Assembly: GCF_025024155.1 (NCBI RefSeq)
Contig: NW_026251827.1
Location: 21,877 to 85,876, forward strand
DNA length: 64,000 bases
Source of the DNA: Gamsiella multidivaricata
Lineage: Eukaryota > Mortierellomycota > Mortierellomycetes > Mortierellales > Mortierellaceae
Direction: 5' to 3'
The notes under the pieces are model-generated. The model saw only the letters and a program-made list of their open reading frames with translations, was not told the DNA's origin and searched no databases. Of the stretch, positions 1 to 11,909 are shown one piece after another. The position numbers were made by a program, and so were the translations under genes. How positions within the stretch are numbered: the first letter of the stretch is position 1; the number at the start of each line of letters is the position of its first letter.

Positions 1-2
1 GG

Positions 3-531
3 AAGTTTCAAAAGCTCCGACAAGTATGGCTTCTCAACCACATGTACGACGACAAGGAAATACCCAGCACCCATTGGAACATCTTTCTGGACTATATTCA
101 CGATCTGAAAGGCGCCGCCAGGAACGTAAGTCCTCTGCGATATGAACAATATATCACCTTGTCAATGTTCGCCAGGATTCGCATGGAACTGGAGCTAGAA
201 CTAGAACTAGAACTAGAACTAACTGAGGGCACATTTATATGCTATCCCTATCTGTTAGTCTACCATCCAAGATGCCAAGAAGATCGTCGAAGCCCCAGAA
301 CCCGAAGACTCCAAGGAAGACGAAGAGAAAGAGAACGGCACAACAGAGGACAAGGGTGAGGACGAGGAAATGAAGGATGCCAGCACAGAAGATTCGACAG
401 TGTCAACGATCCCATTGAGCGAAGAAGAAAAGGCGGCAGAGGAAGCGGCAGAGCAGGCTAAAGTCGAGGCTAAGAGGGCGGCAGAGGTCAAGGCATCAAG
501 AGCATTGGACGTCCTGCGGGTTCTGGCATAG
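3..531 (+). CDS. 3' end of an unrecognised gene with an acidic C-terminal tail (partial)
   Basis: Two exons are visible: 3-125 (open at the left edge) and 259-531, with stop TAG at 529-531. The donor is gtaagt at 126 and the acceptor is ...ctgttag at 258, both in phase 0. The first exon reads as a compact, Trp/Tyr-containing, probably helical segment (for example WLLNHMYDDKEI). The last exon is a long Glu/Lys/Ala-rich, very acidic tail that ends in DVLRVLA. A nearer acceptor (ag at 271-272) would give a short basic tail instead, but the chosen one keeps the long acidic frame open. I do not recognise the family, because too little of the protein lies inside the window. A hexanucleotide repeat sits in the intron. 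Confidence 0.6.
185..224. repeat. hexanucleotide tandem repeat (GAACTA-like) in an intron
   Basis: Six to seven imperfect copies of a GAACTA/GAGCTA unit occupy the intron between 126 and 258. They are outside coding sequence. Confidence 0.85.
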
Positions 532-826
532 TGGCCCCTCGTCGAACGCCCTATCAGCTCTCCTTTCTGCATCATCTCCTTCACCAAAGCCAGCATAACC
601 ACTTTACAGCCATGCATTCTTAATAAATAGAAAAACTGCACTCGCATTTGATATCCTACGTACTTGATCCAAATGGTTGCCCTCACCCTCCCTTCATATA
701 TAAAAAAAAATGTTGAGATCACAACAAACATGGTAGTCACATTTTAACGCGCCTTCATGCTCTGAACTCTACCAAACTCTTGCTCTGGCTCATTCCCTCC
801 TACTTCTTCAGCATCACATAAAAACC

Positions 827-1640
827 ATGGACAGAAAGCGAGTTCCAGGCCCCGAACTGAGCGTGGCTCCCTTGGTGGAGTACCCTCTCGACCATAAGCG
901 ATGGACACCACAGGACGAAACACGCCATGACCCTAAGCGACAGCTCGAAGATATGCGGCCAATCTGTAAGTTCGACTCTCTGCCGGCGAGGGAGGGAGAG
1001 GGAAACAAGGCAAACAACAACCACAACTACGAGCGTTTCTACCAACAACGGGCGTTTTTTTTGTCCATTTGGGGCATGGTGAAACGTTTGGGACCTCACT
1101 TCTTTTCCCCACTGCAGAAACGACTGGTTCTAAATGACCCGTTCATATGGATGGGGGAGACATTACTTTCTTACGCAAATTCACACAAAATCACACTGCA
1201 TAGATCTGAAGACAGGATTGATCAGCCAAGCAAACGGATCTGCATATATCGAGCTCGAAAAGACGAAGCTCGCCTGTGGAGTGTAAGATCCCCTCCCGTC
1301 TTTGTTTCTTCAATAAATACAATCGACGGCTCTGCCTCAGCTCATTGTTCAATTACTCCACGAAGGACTTACCCTCTAAATCGTCTAATGGCGTAGGTAT
1401 GGACCAAGACCAGCAAAGAGAACAGGAGTCTTCAGCGGAAAGGGCACCCTAAACTGCGAGATCAAGTTTGCGACCTTCTCTTGTGCCAAGCGCCGAAGCA
1501 ACATCAGGGTAAACACCCTTTTCTCTTTCTCCTCCGTCTCCTTTTCGTTCACTGTCGTTCCAACCGTATCAACTCTTGTCGTATTGGGTCTTGTCAACTA
1601 ACACCCATGTCCATATCCATACTCATCTCCTAACAACAAT

Positions 1641-1681
<41 letters not shown>

Positions 1682-2320
1682 AAATACAGGACCCACAAGA
1701 AAGAGAGCTCTCTCAAATCCTAACTCAGGCTTTAACACCCGCCGTGCGTCTGGATCTCCTCCCCAAATCCGCTATCGACGTCTTCATCACAGTCCTCGAA
1801 TCCGACGGTTGGGGATCCTGTCTCGCCGCAGCCATCACAGCGGCCTCCGCAGCCCTGGCCCATGCGGGAATCGAGATGTTGGACCTCGTCGCAGGATGCT
1901 CGGCCTCGTATATTCAAACGGGATCAATATCATCATCGGGATCGACCTCAATAGGAGCACCGCAGATCTTTATGGATGCTGATCTGGAAGAAGAAAAGTA
2001 TGAGCAGGGCGCGATCGTCTTGGCTTACATGCCCTCCTTGAACGAGGTCACCCATGTCCTCCAGAGCGGGAAGGCTGAAGGATCGATCATTTCACAGGTG
2101 AGGACCGGAAAAAAAAAAACAAAAGAGAGAGTCATGGGGCGCATGATGGATTAATGCGTACGATATAACTGACAATCCTGGGGGCCATTTTTTTTCTCTC
2201 TTTTCTGACGAACGACCATAGTCTGTTGAACATTGCGTAGAATCATGCAACAAGATCTACGCGGTTATGCACCACGCTCTGCTGGAATCCATCAACGAGA
2301 ACAACGCCTCCCACCAATAA
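827..2320 (+). CDS. MTR3: exosome core subunit MTR3 (RNase PH-like ring protein)
   Basis: This is a subunit of the six-member RNase PH-like ring of the RNA exosome, which processes and degrades RNA in the nucleus and cytoplasm. The exons are 827-965, 1204-1282, 1397-1508, 1690-2097 and 2222-2320; phases agree throughout and give 278 residues. Seen: a RPIYLKTGLISQANGSAY opening, YGPRP, a CEIKFATFSCAKRR strand, ERELSQILTQALTPAVRLDLLP and EMLDLVAGCSAS. These match the MTR3/EXOSC6 branch rather than RRP41 or RRP46; the ERELS motif and the GCSAS motif are the discriminators. Like other eukaryotic ring subunits it is expected to be catalytically inactive and to act structurally. The gene converges on the AMPK gamma gene, with only 226 bases between stop codons. 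Confidence 0.9.
1631..1681. repeat. ACA trinucleotide repeat in MTR3 intron 3
   Basis: A run of ACA/ACAACA units lies just upstream of the acceptor ...aaatacag at 1689. It is purine/C rich and replaces the usual pyrimidine tract, so this acceptor relies on a short AAATACAG context. Confidence 0.85.
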
Positions 2321-2467
2321 CACAGCATAGCGCAATAACCTGCGGACGCCAGGAGCATCTTAGAATGGTTCATGCAAGAGGCGGCAGCAGGAATGGAAAA
2401 GACCATCAAATAAAACAATCATTATTAACGAATATCATTGAAATCGTCTTTTTTGTATGCCAGGGTG

Positions 2468-2468
<1 letters not shown>

Positions 2469-2502
<34 letters not shown>
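2469..2502. repeat. 34-base poly-T tract between convergent genes
   Basis: An uninterrupted T run lies in the shared 3' flank of MTR3 and SNF4. On the minus strand it reads as poly-A beyond the SNF4 stop. I found no flanking duplication that would mark it as a retroposon tail. Confidence 0.9.
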
Positions 2503-2504
<2 letters not shown>

Positions 2505-2546
2505 CCCGCGCAGTGCAAAAGAATGTCCTGTTCGATATGTTTCCTC

Positions 2547-4604
2547 TTATGCTTCATTATTATCGTCCGAGGACGCTTCCTTAAGTGAATCTCCCTCCAC
2601 TGCTGCGACATCATCCGCAGCTCCCTCGTCGGATATCCTCTTTTCTGTCTTCTCAGCCTTCGGCTCTGGCGTACCTCCAATCAGGTATCGCATAATATCC
2701 GACAGACTGACGATGCCCTTCAGTTTGTTCCCGCTATCGACCACAATCAACCGATGAACTTGTGATTTGCGGATCGTCCCAAAGATCGACGAGAGACTAT
2801 CGTTCAGAGTACATGTGTGGACGCCCGCGAAATCATCCGGTCGACGGAGCAATGCTTCTGCGACGCAAAGGTCCAAATCTCTGTATACGCCCGCCTTGAC
2901 TAATGTCTATGTGCGTCGAATGACCAAAAAAAAAAATTCAATTGACATAGATTCCAAGTTAGTCGCTCTATTCAGCCTCCTCTGGTTGCTGCTCTTCGAT
3001 AGGACACTTTGAGGGCATAAAAGTAAATTGGATTTTTTTTTTTTTTTTTTTTTACCATGACATCCACCGTCTCAAAGACGTTCAACACGACGCCTTCCTC
3101 ATCCACGATCGGGACCGAGGATATCCTCCGCTTCACAAACATGTCAATCACGGACATCACAGGCGTTGACAGATCAGCGACAGCCAGGTCCGTATAGATC
3201 CCAATTTTGAGTTCCGATAAAGGTTGCCGTAACGTCTTTTCGTCCTGATAGTTCACGGCGATAAACTTGAGGATCCGATACTGTGTCAGCACCGATACGA
3301 TCATTTCCTCTCCTGTCTCTGAATCCACATCCACTAGCGGCAGTCGGTGGGCTCTCGACTCAACCAAGAGTTGACAGGCGTCGTATAGAGATTGAAGTGG
3401 GTGTAATGAGAACAGCTCCGGTGGTGGTACTCCAATGACCTTTTCGACATCTGCAAGGAATAAAAAAGATGAAAAAATGAACGGCGACAGCAATGTTAGT
3501 TACCACTGCATTCACTTGAATTCCTTTAGAACTGCCCATCGCCATCCCTGGGGAATTGAATTACCTCTGAGTTGAGATATCTGGAACTGGTCCATTTCAC
3601 GAATGGCTGCCGTGTAAGATGAATGCGAGTAATAAAACTGGATCAAATTGATAAAATCTGTCGCCGTCAACATTCCCGCAAACTTGCGCTTTGTCGAATC
3701 CCACAAGGGCGCCGAGACAATATCTAAAAAAAATTGTAAGAGCAAAAAAAAAAATGAGAGGCCACCAAAAAAGTCAGTCAGTCAGTCAGTCAGTCATCTT
3801 CGAAACGAGCATTAATAAGTCCCCCCTTGCCAAAAATAAAGATCTCTCACACATACTATACTGCATCAAGACCGAGAGCGCCTTCTTAACCAGCAAAGTC
3901 GTGTCCAACACAATCTGTCGATAACTAACCGGCAGCACATCATAAGCCGAATGTTGCTTCAGGAACGACTCCATCACCGCCTGAGTTCCCTGCAATGTCT
4001 CCGTATCCTTCTTCTTGCGCCAGGCGGAGTACGATGCCACAGGATCGATATTCTCCGTCGCTGGCCCATCCACAGGCGCAGCTAACAAGGCTATCGTTGC
4101 CGCAGTCGATCCCGGATCGGTCGTTGCTGCTGGCACCATCAACGACTCTGTATCGACTGAAACATTTCCTGTGGTCCCATAGTTTACGCTGTTGCTGCTG
4201 TTGCTCTTGTTGAGCGCCGTCGTTAATGTTGAAGAGGGCTGGATGGGCACCAGATGCGATGATGACGAAGACGATAGTCGCTGCTCGTCTGAATCAGATA
4301 ACTGTGCAGCGGATGATGTGCACGGCGACGATACTGACGGTGATAGCACTGAGGAGTTCTCCGCAAGAAATGAAGTCGTGTTCATATTTGGCGACTCTTG
4401 GTGCGCAAAATAGTCTACCGGTGCTGCAGGGTCCTGGGTATCTGCCTCCGTCGCCGCTGGGCCTCGAGAATTGACCCCAGCGCCTGTTGCAGACTGAGTA
4501 GCTGCATCTCCAGCTTCTGTCGCAGTTGTGTGCAACGAGGCGCCTGCCAGCCCCGAGGCCAAGGCATCGTCCTTGCTGTCCTGGTTCTCTTCGGGGCCAC
4601 CCAT
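2547..4604 (-). CDS. SNF4: AMPK/SNF1 complex gamma subunit (four CBS domains)
   Basis: This is the nucleotide-sensing gamma subunit of the SNF1/AMPK energy-sensor kinase. The exons, in gene order, are 4604-3857, 3723-3565, 3450-3056 and 2906-2547, giving 553 residues with stop TAA at 2547-2549. The hallmark SYDVLP-like segment (SAYDVLPVSYR), APLWDS, GMLTATDFIN, VSVLTQYRILKF and RISSVPIVDE map to the tandem CBS (Bateman) domains from about residue 218 onward. The remaining exon closes the fourth CBS motif with KGIVSLSDIMRYL. Unlike the 322-residue yeast protein it has a Ser/Thr/Ala-rich N-terminal extension of about 215 residues and a short acidic C-terminal tail. The start at 4604 is the first Met that gives a sensible leader. 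An upstream in-frame start is possible, and a start near residue 210 would give a yeast-sized protein. Intron 3 begins with a long poly-A on the coding strand. Confidence 0.93.
3773..3796. repeat. GTCA tetranucleotide repeat (6 copies) in SNF4 intron 1
   Basis: Six perfect GTCA units lie inside the intron 3724-3856. Confidence 0.9.
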
Positions 4605-5042
4605 GAGGATGGAATGAGATGTCGAGTGGCGGTAGTCTCCGGGTCCTGCCTGGTTTTTCCTGGGGGATGAATTGCTGTGTAGACTCTGTTGGGGGCGGCG
4701 AGGGCAGCTTGCAGGGTTTGTTTGTTTGCTGGGTTGGTTGAATGAGTGGGTGTGAAAGCAAAGGGCGGTGCGTCGGCAATCGACCACAGGGTCCTCAGCT
4801 TGAATCCACCCCAGCAAATATGACCAGAGTTGGGGTGTATCGGTGTATCAGTGCGCACGCGCTTATTCGCTTATTTCCTGTCAAAGTTGGCTCGTGCTCT
4901 CAACGCGTGTCTGCTTCAATGCCGATAGCACCATCCGACAGTAGCTTCCCTTGCAATCGGCTTTGACAAGGCTCTCGATGCTATTTTTTATTTTTTCTTT
5001 GTCTATGAACATGTTTGTTAAAGTCATAATAAGGCTGTTCGT
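4605..5042. other. intergenic: SNF4 promoter side and MGM1 3' flank
   Basis: There are 438 bases between the SNF4 start and the MGM1 stop, both genes being on the minus strand. I see no further gene. A short T/A-rich stretch at 4980-5010 may belong to the SNF4 leader or promoter. Confidence 0.6.
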
Positions 5043-8000
5043 TTACCATTTGCGAGCCCTGGCCTCCTCCTGGCGTCGCACTAGGTAGTTCAACTTCTCC
5101 CACACCTCCTCCAGCTTCATCCGCCTGTCCATCAGCTGCAGGTGTCGCCCCACCGAAGGGTTCTCTCTCGCGAACTTCTCCATCGCTTCCTGCCCAGTCT
5201 TGACTCCTAGGCGGCTATCAATCATCCTCGGCAGCTGGAACACAAATTCGTTCATCAGCTCTACCTGAATGAACATCACGCTCGTGTACGCCAGCTTCTC
5301 AGAGACCATCGCCAGGAACGCCTCGGGGCACTGTGTCTTGTTCTTCGAGCTCCTGCACGTCTTGGACTTCAATGCCGACAGTCGGTATTTCAAGATCAAC
5401 GCACGGTCCCGGAGTGAGAGGGCCTCGCGAGCCTTGACCAACAGCTTGGGGTTGTAGTGTGGTCGTGTTGCTGCCTCCAATTCGTCCTCGTCCTCCAATG
5501 AATGCTCCTCCACGGCTGCACCCTCATTCTCGTCTTCATGTTCGCTGTGTGATTCTTTTGATTCAGAGGTCTGGTTGCTGTCCTCTTTGGAACTAAGATG
5601 TTCTTCCAAATGCAGACGAGGGTTCGACTCACGTAACTTGGCAACGGCCTCGCGACGTTGTGACCTCCTGGCCTCCTCTCGGTCGAATTCAATCACATAG
5701 TTGATGGCCTTGCGCAACTTCTTGGTTCCGACTGTCGTCTTGATCTTGGTTAATGCCTCTTCACACATCTCCAGTTCCTTCTGCAGCAATACGACGGCGC
5801 GCTTGACGCCTTCAGTCCACTCGCTATCGGTGCACTCCACTTCGTACTTGAACGGCTTGATCGTATTCTCGACCTGATCCGCGGTCGCCTGGCTTCGACT
5901 ACTGAGGATCTCATGTGTCATCGACTTGATGGTCTCTGCTGCATCCGGGTGATAATTAAACGGTTCTGCCTCCGCAAGCTGCTCCATGGTCCTAGACAGA
6001 ATGTCGACGACACGCTGAGTTGTTTGACGGCCCACTCCTGATTTTGTTAAGGCAGATGATGCCAGGTCGAGCTGTAGGTCCCAGTATAGTCGATCCTCCT
6101 CTGCTGCCGAGTCCAGTTGCGAGAGTTCGCTGATCCTCGGGTCGGACCAGTATCTCTGAGCACAAGTATCGAGCATCCGCTGCTCCAGCATGTGTCGAAT
6201 CTCGAGTCGGACCTGGGGCTTACCAAAGGCTTTTGTAAAATCCTTGAACCTATGCTTCAACTTGTCGACAGACTCGGCCACGTATGATTCGGCGCTCATC
6301 CTTTGATCGTTGTACTCGACCTTGAACTGGTATCGGGTCTCGTCCAACTCCTTCTGAACAGCCTTAATAATCGAGCCCAGATTCGAGCCCATGTTCTCCT
6401 CTAATACATCCATCAGTTTTCGGCGCAGCGTTCCAGTGCCGACAGCGACACCCCTCTGGCTGAATTGGTAGGCGCTTCGGAAATACGCATCCTCGGTCTT
6501 AATCACAGCCTGGGTCATGTTGTCCTTCTTGTCGCCTGTGGGCGCCTTGCAGACTACACCGATGTATCCTAGATGAAGAGGATAATCTTGATTCCTTAAA
6601 ATGGCCACCCCACGGTCCGGTTCGACGAGATCCATCTTGGTGATAACGCCGATTGTTCGTAACCCCAGGGGATCAACCTTTCGACTGCTACGGAGCGCCT
6701 CTGAATTGGCCAAGTCGACATCTGCAGCGCAGACTGCTAAGATGATGTTGGGTTCCTGGATGTATTTTTCGCACAGTTCAGAGATCTTCTCCTTGAGCGA
6801 AAGGGGCTGGTTCTTTGACGTGATCTGGATGTAGCCGGGCAGGTCGATTAGGGTCAGGTCGGGAATATTAGGCGAGTAGATGCGGAGTTCGATCGGTTTG
6901 GATGAGACACACTCGGATTCGGGAACTGCCATGTTGAGGTCCTTAAGTGTTTGCTGAACGCGTTTAAAGTCGTGCACCTTGCCCAGGCCTAGAGCTGGGA
7001 ATTCTCCGTACTCTTCTTTCGAGTGTGGCGTGTGGATGAGGGTGAGTTCGATAGGTCGTCGCGTCACCATGTTTGCGCCCCTAAGAAAAAAGATAGCCAT
7101 AAGTGTCAGAGATACAACCCACCGTCAAAGCCGAGCCATATCTGCACGAAGCAGAAAATAACATTGCAACTTACTTGGGCAAGAACTCATGTCCAACGAT
7201 AGCCTCTAGAACTGAGCTCTTTCCAGAGCTCTGACTGCCGATGACGACGATGCTTGGCAGCTTCAGGGTATTATTGTGGTCGATAGAATTAAGGACATTG
7301 CGGACCTCAATCAACTTTTTCGTCAACAGCATAAAGTCGCCGTCGTGTGGTGGGATTCCTGAGGGTCGAGGGCTATCCTGCTCCTCGCTCCTTGATTTAG
7401 CCAATGCTGCGGCAGCTGCAGCGGCAGCTGCAGCTGCAGTCTCCCTGTTGTGCTGAGGGTCCTCGTCATTATTGTTATTATTGTTGTTACCTCCTGAAGA
7501 CCTGCGAATAGAATGTGGCTCTTCCTCAGCATCGACTCTGTTGGAACGACTTTCGTCTACCATGGCCGACTTTTCATCCAGGCTTGATCTTCGGAAAAGT
7601 GGTGCTAGAAAATCGGGCAGCGATAGCTCTGGCAAATGGACATCATTCACCGTGGATTTCACCGAGGTGACGAGATCCTTGACATCCTCTGCAAGTCCCA
7701 TTGCCCAGTTCGTGCCCTTGTTAGACAGTTCTAATCCGAACAATGATAGACATGACCAGATGCGTCAATAGCTGCTGTGAAAGAAAAATATATCGTATTT
7801 TGTAAAGATGTCTTCGAATGGAGACAATATCTTACCTGTGACTTTGTACTGAGCATATGAAAGACCTGCCAAACTTGCTGTGAGGGCACCCATGGGTAAT
7901 CGAAGGGCATGCATTACGAAGCGCGGTGCGGCCGTTGCGGCAATCCCGCGCCGAGCCATAAGATTGCCCCGTCGTGTACGATAGAACTGTAGGGCGGATT

Positions 8001-8346
8001 GGCGGCGAGGAATGGTGAACGGAGTGCTAGCCGCGATGTATCGTGGAGGGCGGTTGTTAATAGTGGAGAAGGCTCGGGAGACCAGGCGAGATCCGGTCGC
8101 GACAGAGAGCAGACGCATGCGACCTGAGCCGTTGAGACCGCTGGTGCTGTTGAATGGAGGACGCATTCCTGCTGGGTTCCTGGCCGACATATTGGCTGTG
8201 GTGGTCGCGGTGCGAGGGGCGGTTCGGAGGACTGCTGCTGTGGATAGGAGACGAGGAGCTGGGTGAGCCCAAGGGCGCTGAAGCCTGGTCATAGCGGAGA
8301 CGGCCTTGCCTGCAGCAGGTGCGTCTGCAAGCAGCCTCGAGATCAT
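5043..8346 (-). CDS. MGM1: mitochondrial inner-membrane dynamin-like GTPase (OPA1/Mgm1)
   Basis: This large GTPase fuses mitochondrial inner membranes and shapes cristae. The exons are 8346-7836, 7730-7175 and 7080-5043, giving 1034 residues. The N-terminus (about 1-130) is Arg/Ser/Ala rich with almost no acidic residues, typical of a mitochondrial presequence. A hydrophobic segment near residues 145-167 ([17 protein letters not shown]) is the expected membrane anchor. The GTPase domain shows the P-loop GSQSSGKSS (about 334-342), the switch motif IDLPGY and the ITKMDL motif. A middle/assembly region and a C-terminal helical GED-like region follow. A low-complexity linker with poly-Asn and an 11-Ala run lies before the GTPase domain. 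The first intron uses acceptor ...cggattag (7731-7732), because upstream sequence carries an in-frame stop. Confidence 0.92.
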
Positions 8347-9035
8347 TGGGAGACAAACGAGGAGTGGAACAAAAGAGTGATTCGTGAGAGGGTGAGTGTG
8401 TCAATGGAATAGGAAGAAGTGTAGAGTCGTGATGGTCGATCAAAAGGTGCAATGGATGGATGGCGGGAGGGGGAGGAAGGAGAGGAGTATCTTTCCTCTG
8501 CAGAAACCGCATGGCACCCACATAGTCCGCATAAGGAATTTTTTTCTTCTCGCAATGAGCGCATGGATCGGGAAGAGGCAGTCGTCGATCTCCGCTTTCA
8601 GGCGACCTGTCAGGTGACGGTCTTGGGAAGTGGAGAGAGGACCAGCATCCTCGGAATGTTCGCCGGAGAGCCACTTTTACACACTGAAACCCAGACTAGT
8701 TGGCCCTATCGCGTTCTTGCTGTCAGGAGACAGTAACGCGTCGTGGTACGAAGGACACCGACGTAAACAGGGTATGCAGCTCCATATCATCTTTGCATCG
8801 TAAAATGTACATGACTTTGGGCAGATTTGTGGGATAATCATGGGAAGAAGGAGGAATGTAGAGGCGTGAGGGTGGTAGGAAGAGCGCATGGATAGAAAAT
8901 GTACATGATAGCGATGTATGATAGATCAAGTTGCAATTGCTGTTACATTTATTCCAAGAGTGAAGGATGCAGATATGGACAGGGAGAAAAAACAAGTCGC
9001 AGGATCTCATTTGTTGGCAGCAAAGATTGCTGCTC
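8347..9035. other. intergenic: MGM1 promoter and GLO2 3' flank
   Basis: There are 689 bases without a credible gene. The sequence next to the MGM1 start is GA/CT rich. Nothing else is recognisable. Confidence 0.6.
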
Positions 9036-10562
9036 CTATTTGAAGTTGTTCTTGAGTTCACGCAAAACATGCATGACATCGATCGGGTCTGTCTTGCCCG
9101 TGAATGCCTGCAGTGATGGCTCGCTAAGAGACGAAGAGAAATAGGACAGTTAAATCCATTATTCACTGCTGGGGGGGGAGGGTTTAAAGAAAATGAAGCC
9201 GAGAGCGCAAATGCTACATTATACGTCAAGAAGATCAAGAAGACTTACTTGACGCGAAGGAATGGGTTGCAGAGCAGCTCCTCACCAATGGTGCCGGGTA
9301 CGGTGACAGTGACGCTCTCGTCCATGCACCATTGGAGTTTCTGGGCCACATGAGGGTTTTCCGGCTCAACGTGCTGTGCAAACTTGAGATTCGCCTTTGT
9401 GTACTCATGGCCACAGTAAACCTTGGTCTCCACGGGCAGCGTCGCCAGGATATGGAGTAAGCTGTTGTACATGTCCGCCGCCGTACCCTCGAAGAAGCGT
9501 CCGCATCCACCTAAATGATAATCGAGTTAGTTAGTTAGTTATTTCGTTTTCGTTTCTGTTCAGTAATGTCATTGCAAATAATTTCATCCGCAGGCCATCC
9601 ATGCCCATGTCCAGTGTATCAACGCGTCCCGTACTCATTTTTCCCTCATCCACACTTACTCAAGAAGAGAGTATCTCCGGTAAAGACGGCACGATCAGCT
9701 CCATCCTTGACATAGTAGCTAACACTGCCCTTGGTGTGGCAATGCGTCCAGAGTGCCTGGACAGTCAACGATCCGACCTTAAATTCTTCCTTGTCCTTCA
9801 CAACATAATTGATTTCAGGAATCCTGGCATCGGCACCGAAGACTGCCAATCCAGGCTTCTTGGCGATCAACTCGACGTTGCCACCAGCGTGATCCCAGTG
9901 GTGATGTGTGCAGAGGACCGAGGTCAGCTTGGCGCCCAGATGTTGGAGGATGTGCATCAGCTTCTGAGGCTGAACTGGATCGACCACAGCTGCCTCGGAT
10001 GTCTTCTCGTCGAGGATGATGTACGAGTAATTATCTGCAAAGAGGTGTAAAAAGAAGAAAATGGAAATCGCGGTCAGTATATTTCCTGTTTGATGCTCTG
10101 ACTGCATCAGATAAAGGAAAGTCGATTGCTTGTAGGAAAAGAAGTATGATAGAACAGCACGCACTGCGCATTCTAGAGTCCATTTGCCCAGCATAGAATT
10201 GTACACTAGTCTTTGCTATCGCGCCCTATGGACATCAACCGAACCCTAGTGCCTGTCAATATCATATAGTCGTACGTACCTTCAAGAGCTGGAACTGGAA
10301 TGACGCGCATGGTGGAATGAGCTGTGGTGGAAAACTGATGCAAAGACAAGTTTGAGGATGGAGTGATTCGGTGCGCAGATCTGGAAGAGGTGACGAGTGA
10401 GTTGCCTAATGATAAGGAGGGTTTTGTTTTTCGAGTAAAGGTCGAGAAGGCGGACAAGGTCGAGCTGGATAAACTGGAGGTGTGAAGTGTTCGTCTGGCC
10501 GTGAGGATGCGGTAGGCAGCAGAGGTATTGGAGGAAGAAAAGGCAGTGCGTAACGAAGACAT
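9036..10562 (-). CDS. GLO2: glyoxalase II (hydroxyacylglutathione hydrolase)
   Basis: This enzyme hydrolyses S-D-lactoylglutathione to D-lactate and glutathione, the second step of methylglyoxal detoxification. The exons are 10562-10280, 10034-9660, 9510-9249 and 9123-9036, giving 335 residues with stop TAG at 9036-9038. It is a metallo-beta-lactamase fold: metal-binding THHHWDHAGG, then GDTLFLSGCGRFFEGTA and CGHEYT, and a C-terminal helical domain ending in NPFLRVN plus a short final exon. The first about 84 residues are Ser/Thr/Arg rich and look like a mitochondrial presequence. A second in-frame ATG at 10310 (MRVIPVPALEG) starts exactly where cytosolic glyoxalase II begins and would give 251 residues. 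The 5' neighbour is the glycerate kinase gene on the same strand, 254 bases away. Confidence 0.93.
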
Positions 10563-10816
10563 AGGAAGCAGCGGGGTGGTGCCGAATGGGAGATGTCGTC
10601 TTTATCTGGAAAAAGGTGTTCCGGAGAACGTTCCAAAAACGAACGTTCAAATGGAACGTCTTATTTTCTACGCCCTTTTTAAACGACGCCACTAACTGCC
10701 TGCATTTTCCCGCGCCTTTTCTGGCCCTCCTTCAAGAGTACAGAGCAAGAGAGTCTATGATTGGACATGGATATAGACATAGAGCGATGATTCTTCAATA
10801 AAGGTGCTGGTTCTAT

Positions 10817-11909
10817 CTATTCGACCAATGTCGTTGATACGATATCTCGGTTCTCATCCAGATCCAGCCTCAAATGTCGTCCTGTCGAGCGAGTCCCAGA
10901 AGAAGTCTCGTTCTCCTTGAATAAGCTCTCCTGCAGAAGTCGCTCCAAATATACCTCATACGCGGGCATAAACCTTGACACAAACTCCTTCACTTGCTCC
11001 TCCGTCATCCCTGCTCCCTTCTTCACCCATAGATCCCTCTCCTGTTCCGCTCGCCACTTGAACACCGTCGCAAGATTTGGCGCCGACAGATGCACAAACA
11101 CGTCCAGATAACTATACCATTCCTGTTCATAGGCCTCCAAGAACTGGTCCACCACTTTTAATGACGAGAACGGATGCTCCGCAAGATAGTACGGCGGGAA
11201 TGTCGAGCGCTGCTGATAGATTGACAGGAGATGACTCTGATCACGAATCGACTTAAATCCGAGTGACCAACCTTCAAACAGGATCACGTCAAAGGGTGCC
11301 TCGGCCTGTGGCCATTGATCCTTGGGAGCTTGATCTCCCCGTCCAGAATGAAGTGACTTATCATAGGTTGGGATAGGGACACGAATCGGTGCAGGCTGTT
11401 GTATGGGTTCCTCAGCGGACTGGCTAGAACGGATGGGCGCCAATTGATTCGCCTCACACAGCGCGCGGAATGTGTCTGCGCCCAATTGGACATCATGTGT
11501 TCCTGGTAGGCCCCGAAACTCGATCAGCTTATTATCAGGATACCGTTGGCTGAGTGCCTGTTGGTCTTTGAATGGGAGGTAAAGATCGTCTGTGGAAAAG
11601 GCAAAAACACGTAGGTTGTGCGGCGCTCCTGATAGCGCTGCGACTAGCTTGTTCGTCAGAGTCGTTTTGCCTGCAAGTGTGTTGATAGACGCGACACTTC
11701 TTCATTAGCAAAAAGGGCAATTGCTTTTGAGGACACAACCTTTGTCTGCCTTTGGCATATTACCCACCTATGCCCTGTGGTCCCGACAGACCAACGAATA
11801 GCGGCTTTGTGGCGGTGCAGTTGACTCCTGGAGGAAATCGCCTTGGGGTCGAGATATTCCGCAGGATATGCTGTACTATGGTCTGTGTCTTGTCTAGTCG
11901 CACGCTCAT
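10817..11909 (-). CDS. TDA10: D-glycerate 3-kinase-like P-loop kinase (Tda10/GLYK family)
   Basis: This is predicted to phosphorylate D-glycerate with ATP; the fungal Tda10 group shares the fold of the plant enzyme. The exons are 11909-11768 and 11670-10817, giving 331 residues with stop TAG at 10817-10819. The P-loop GLSGPQGIGKTT is split by the intron. Further family marks are STDDLYLP, RGLPGTHD, PTYDKSLHSGRGD, ILFEGWSLGF, WRAEQE and the C-terminal GMTEEQVKEFVSRFMPAYE. The start at 11909 is chosen because it gives a normal-length N-terminus; an ORF extension upstream is open but overlaps the divergent promoter region. It is slightly longer than the 290-residue yeast protein because of an insert before PTYDK. 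Substrate assignment in fungi is less firm than the family assignment. Confidence 0.88.

Noticed and set aside
827..2320. RRP41 (EXOSC4) as the identity of the RNase PH-like gene
   Set aside because: The RPIY...GLISQANGSAY opening would fit both, but ERELSQILTQALTPAVRLDLLP and LDLVAGCSAS match the MTR3/EXOSC6 branch.
2469..2502. Poly-T as the tail of another retroposon on the minus strand
   Set aside because: No duplicated flank on either side and it lies between two 3' ends, where A/T runs are ordinary.
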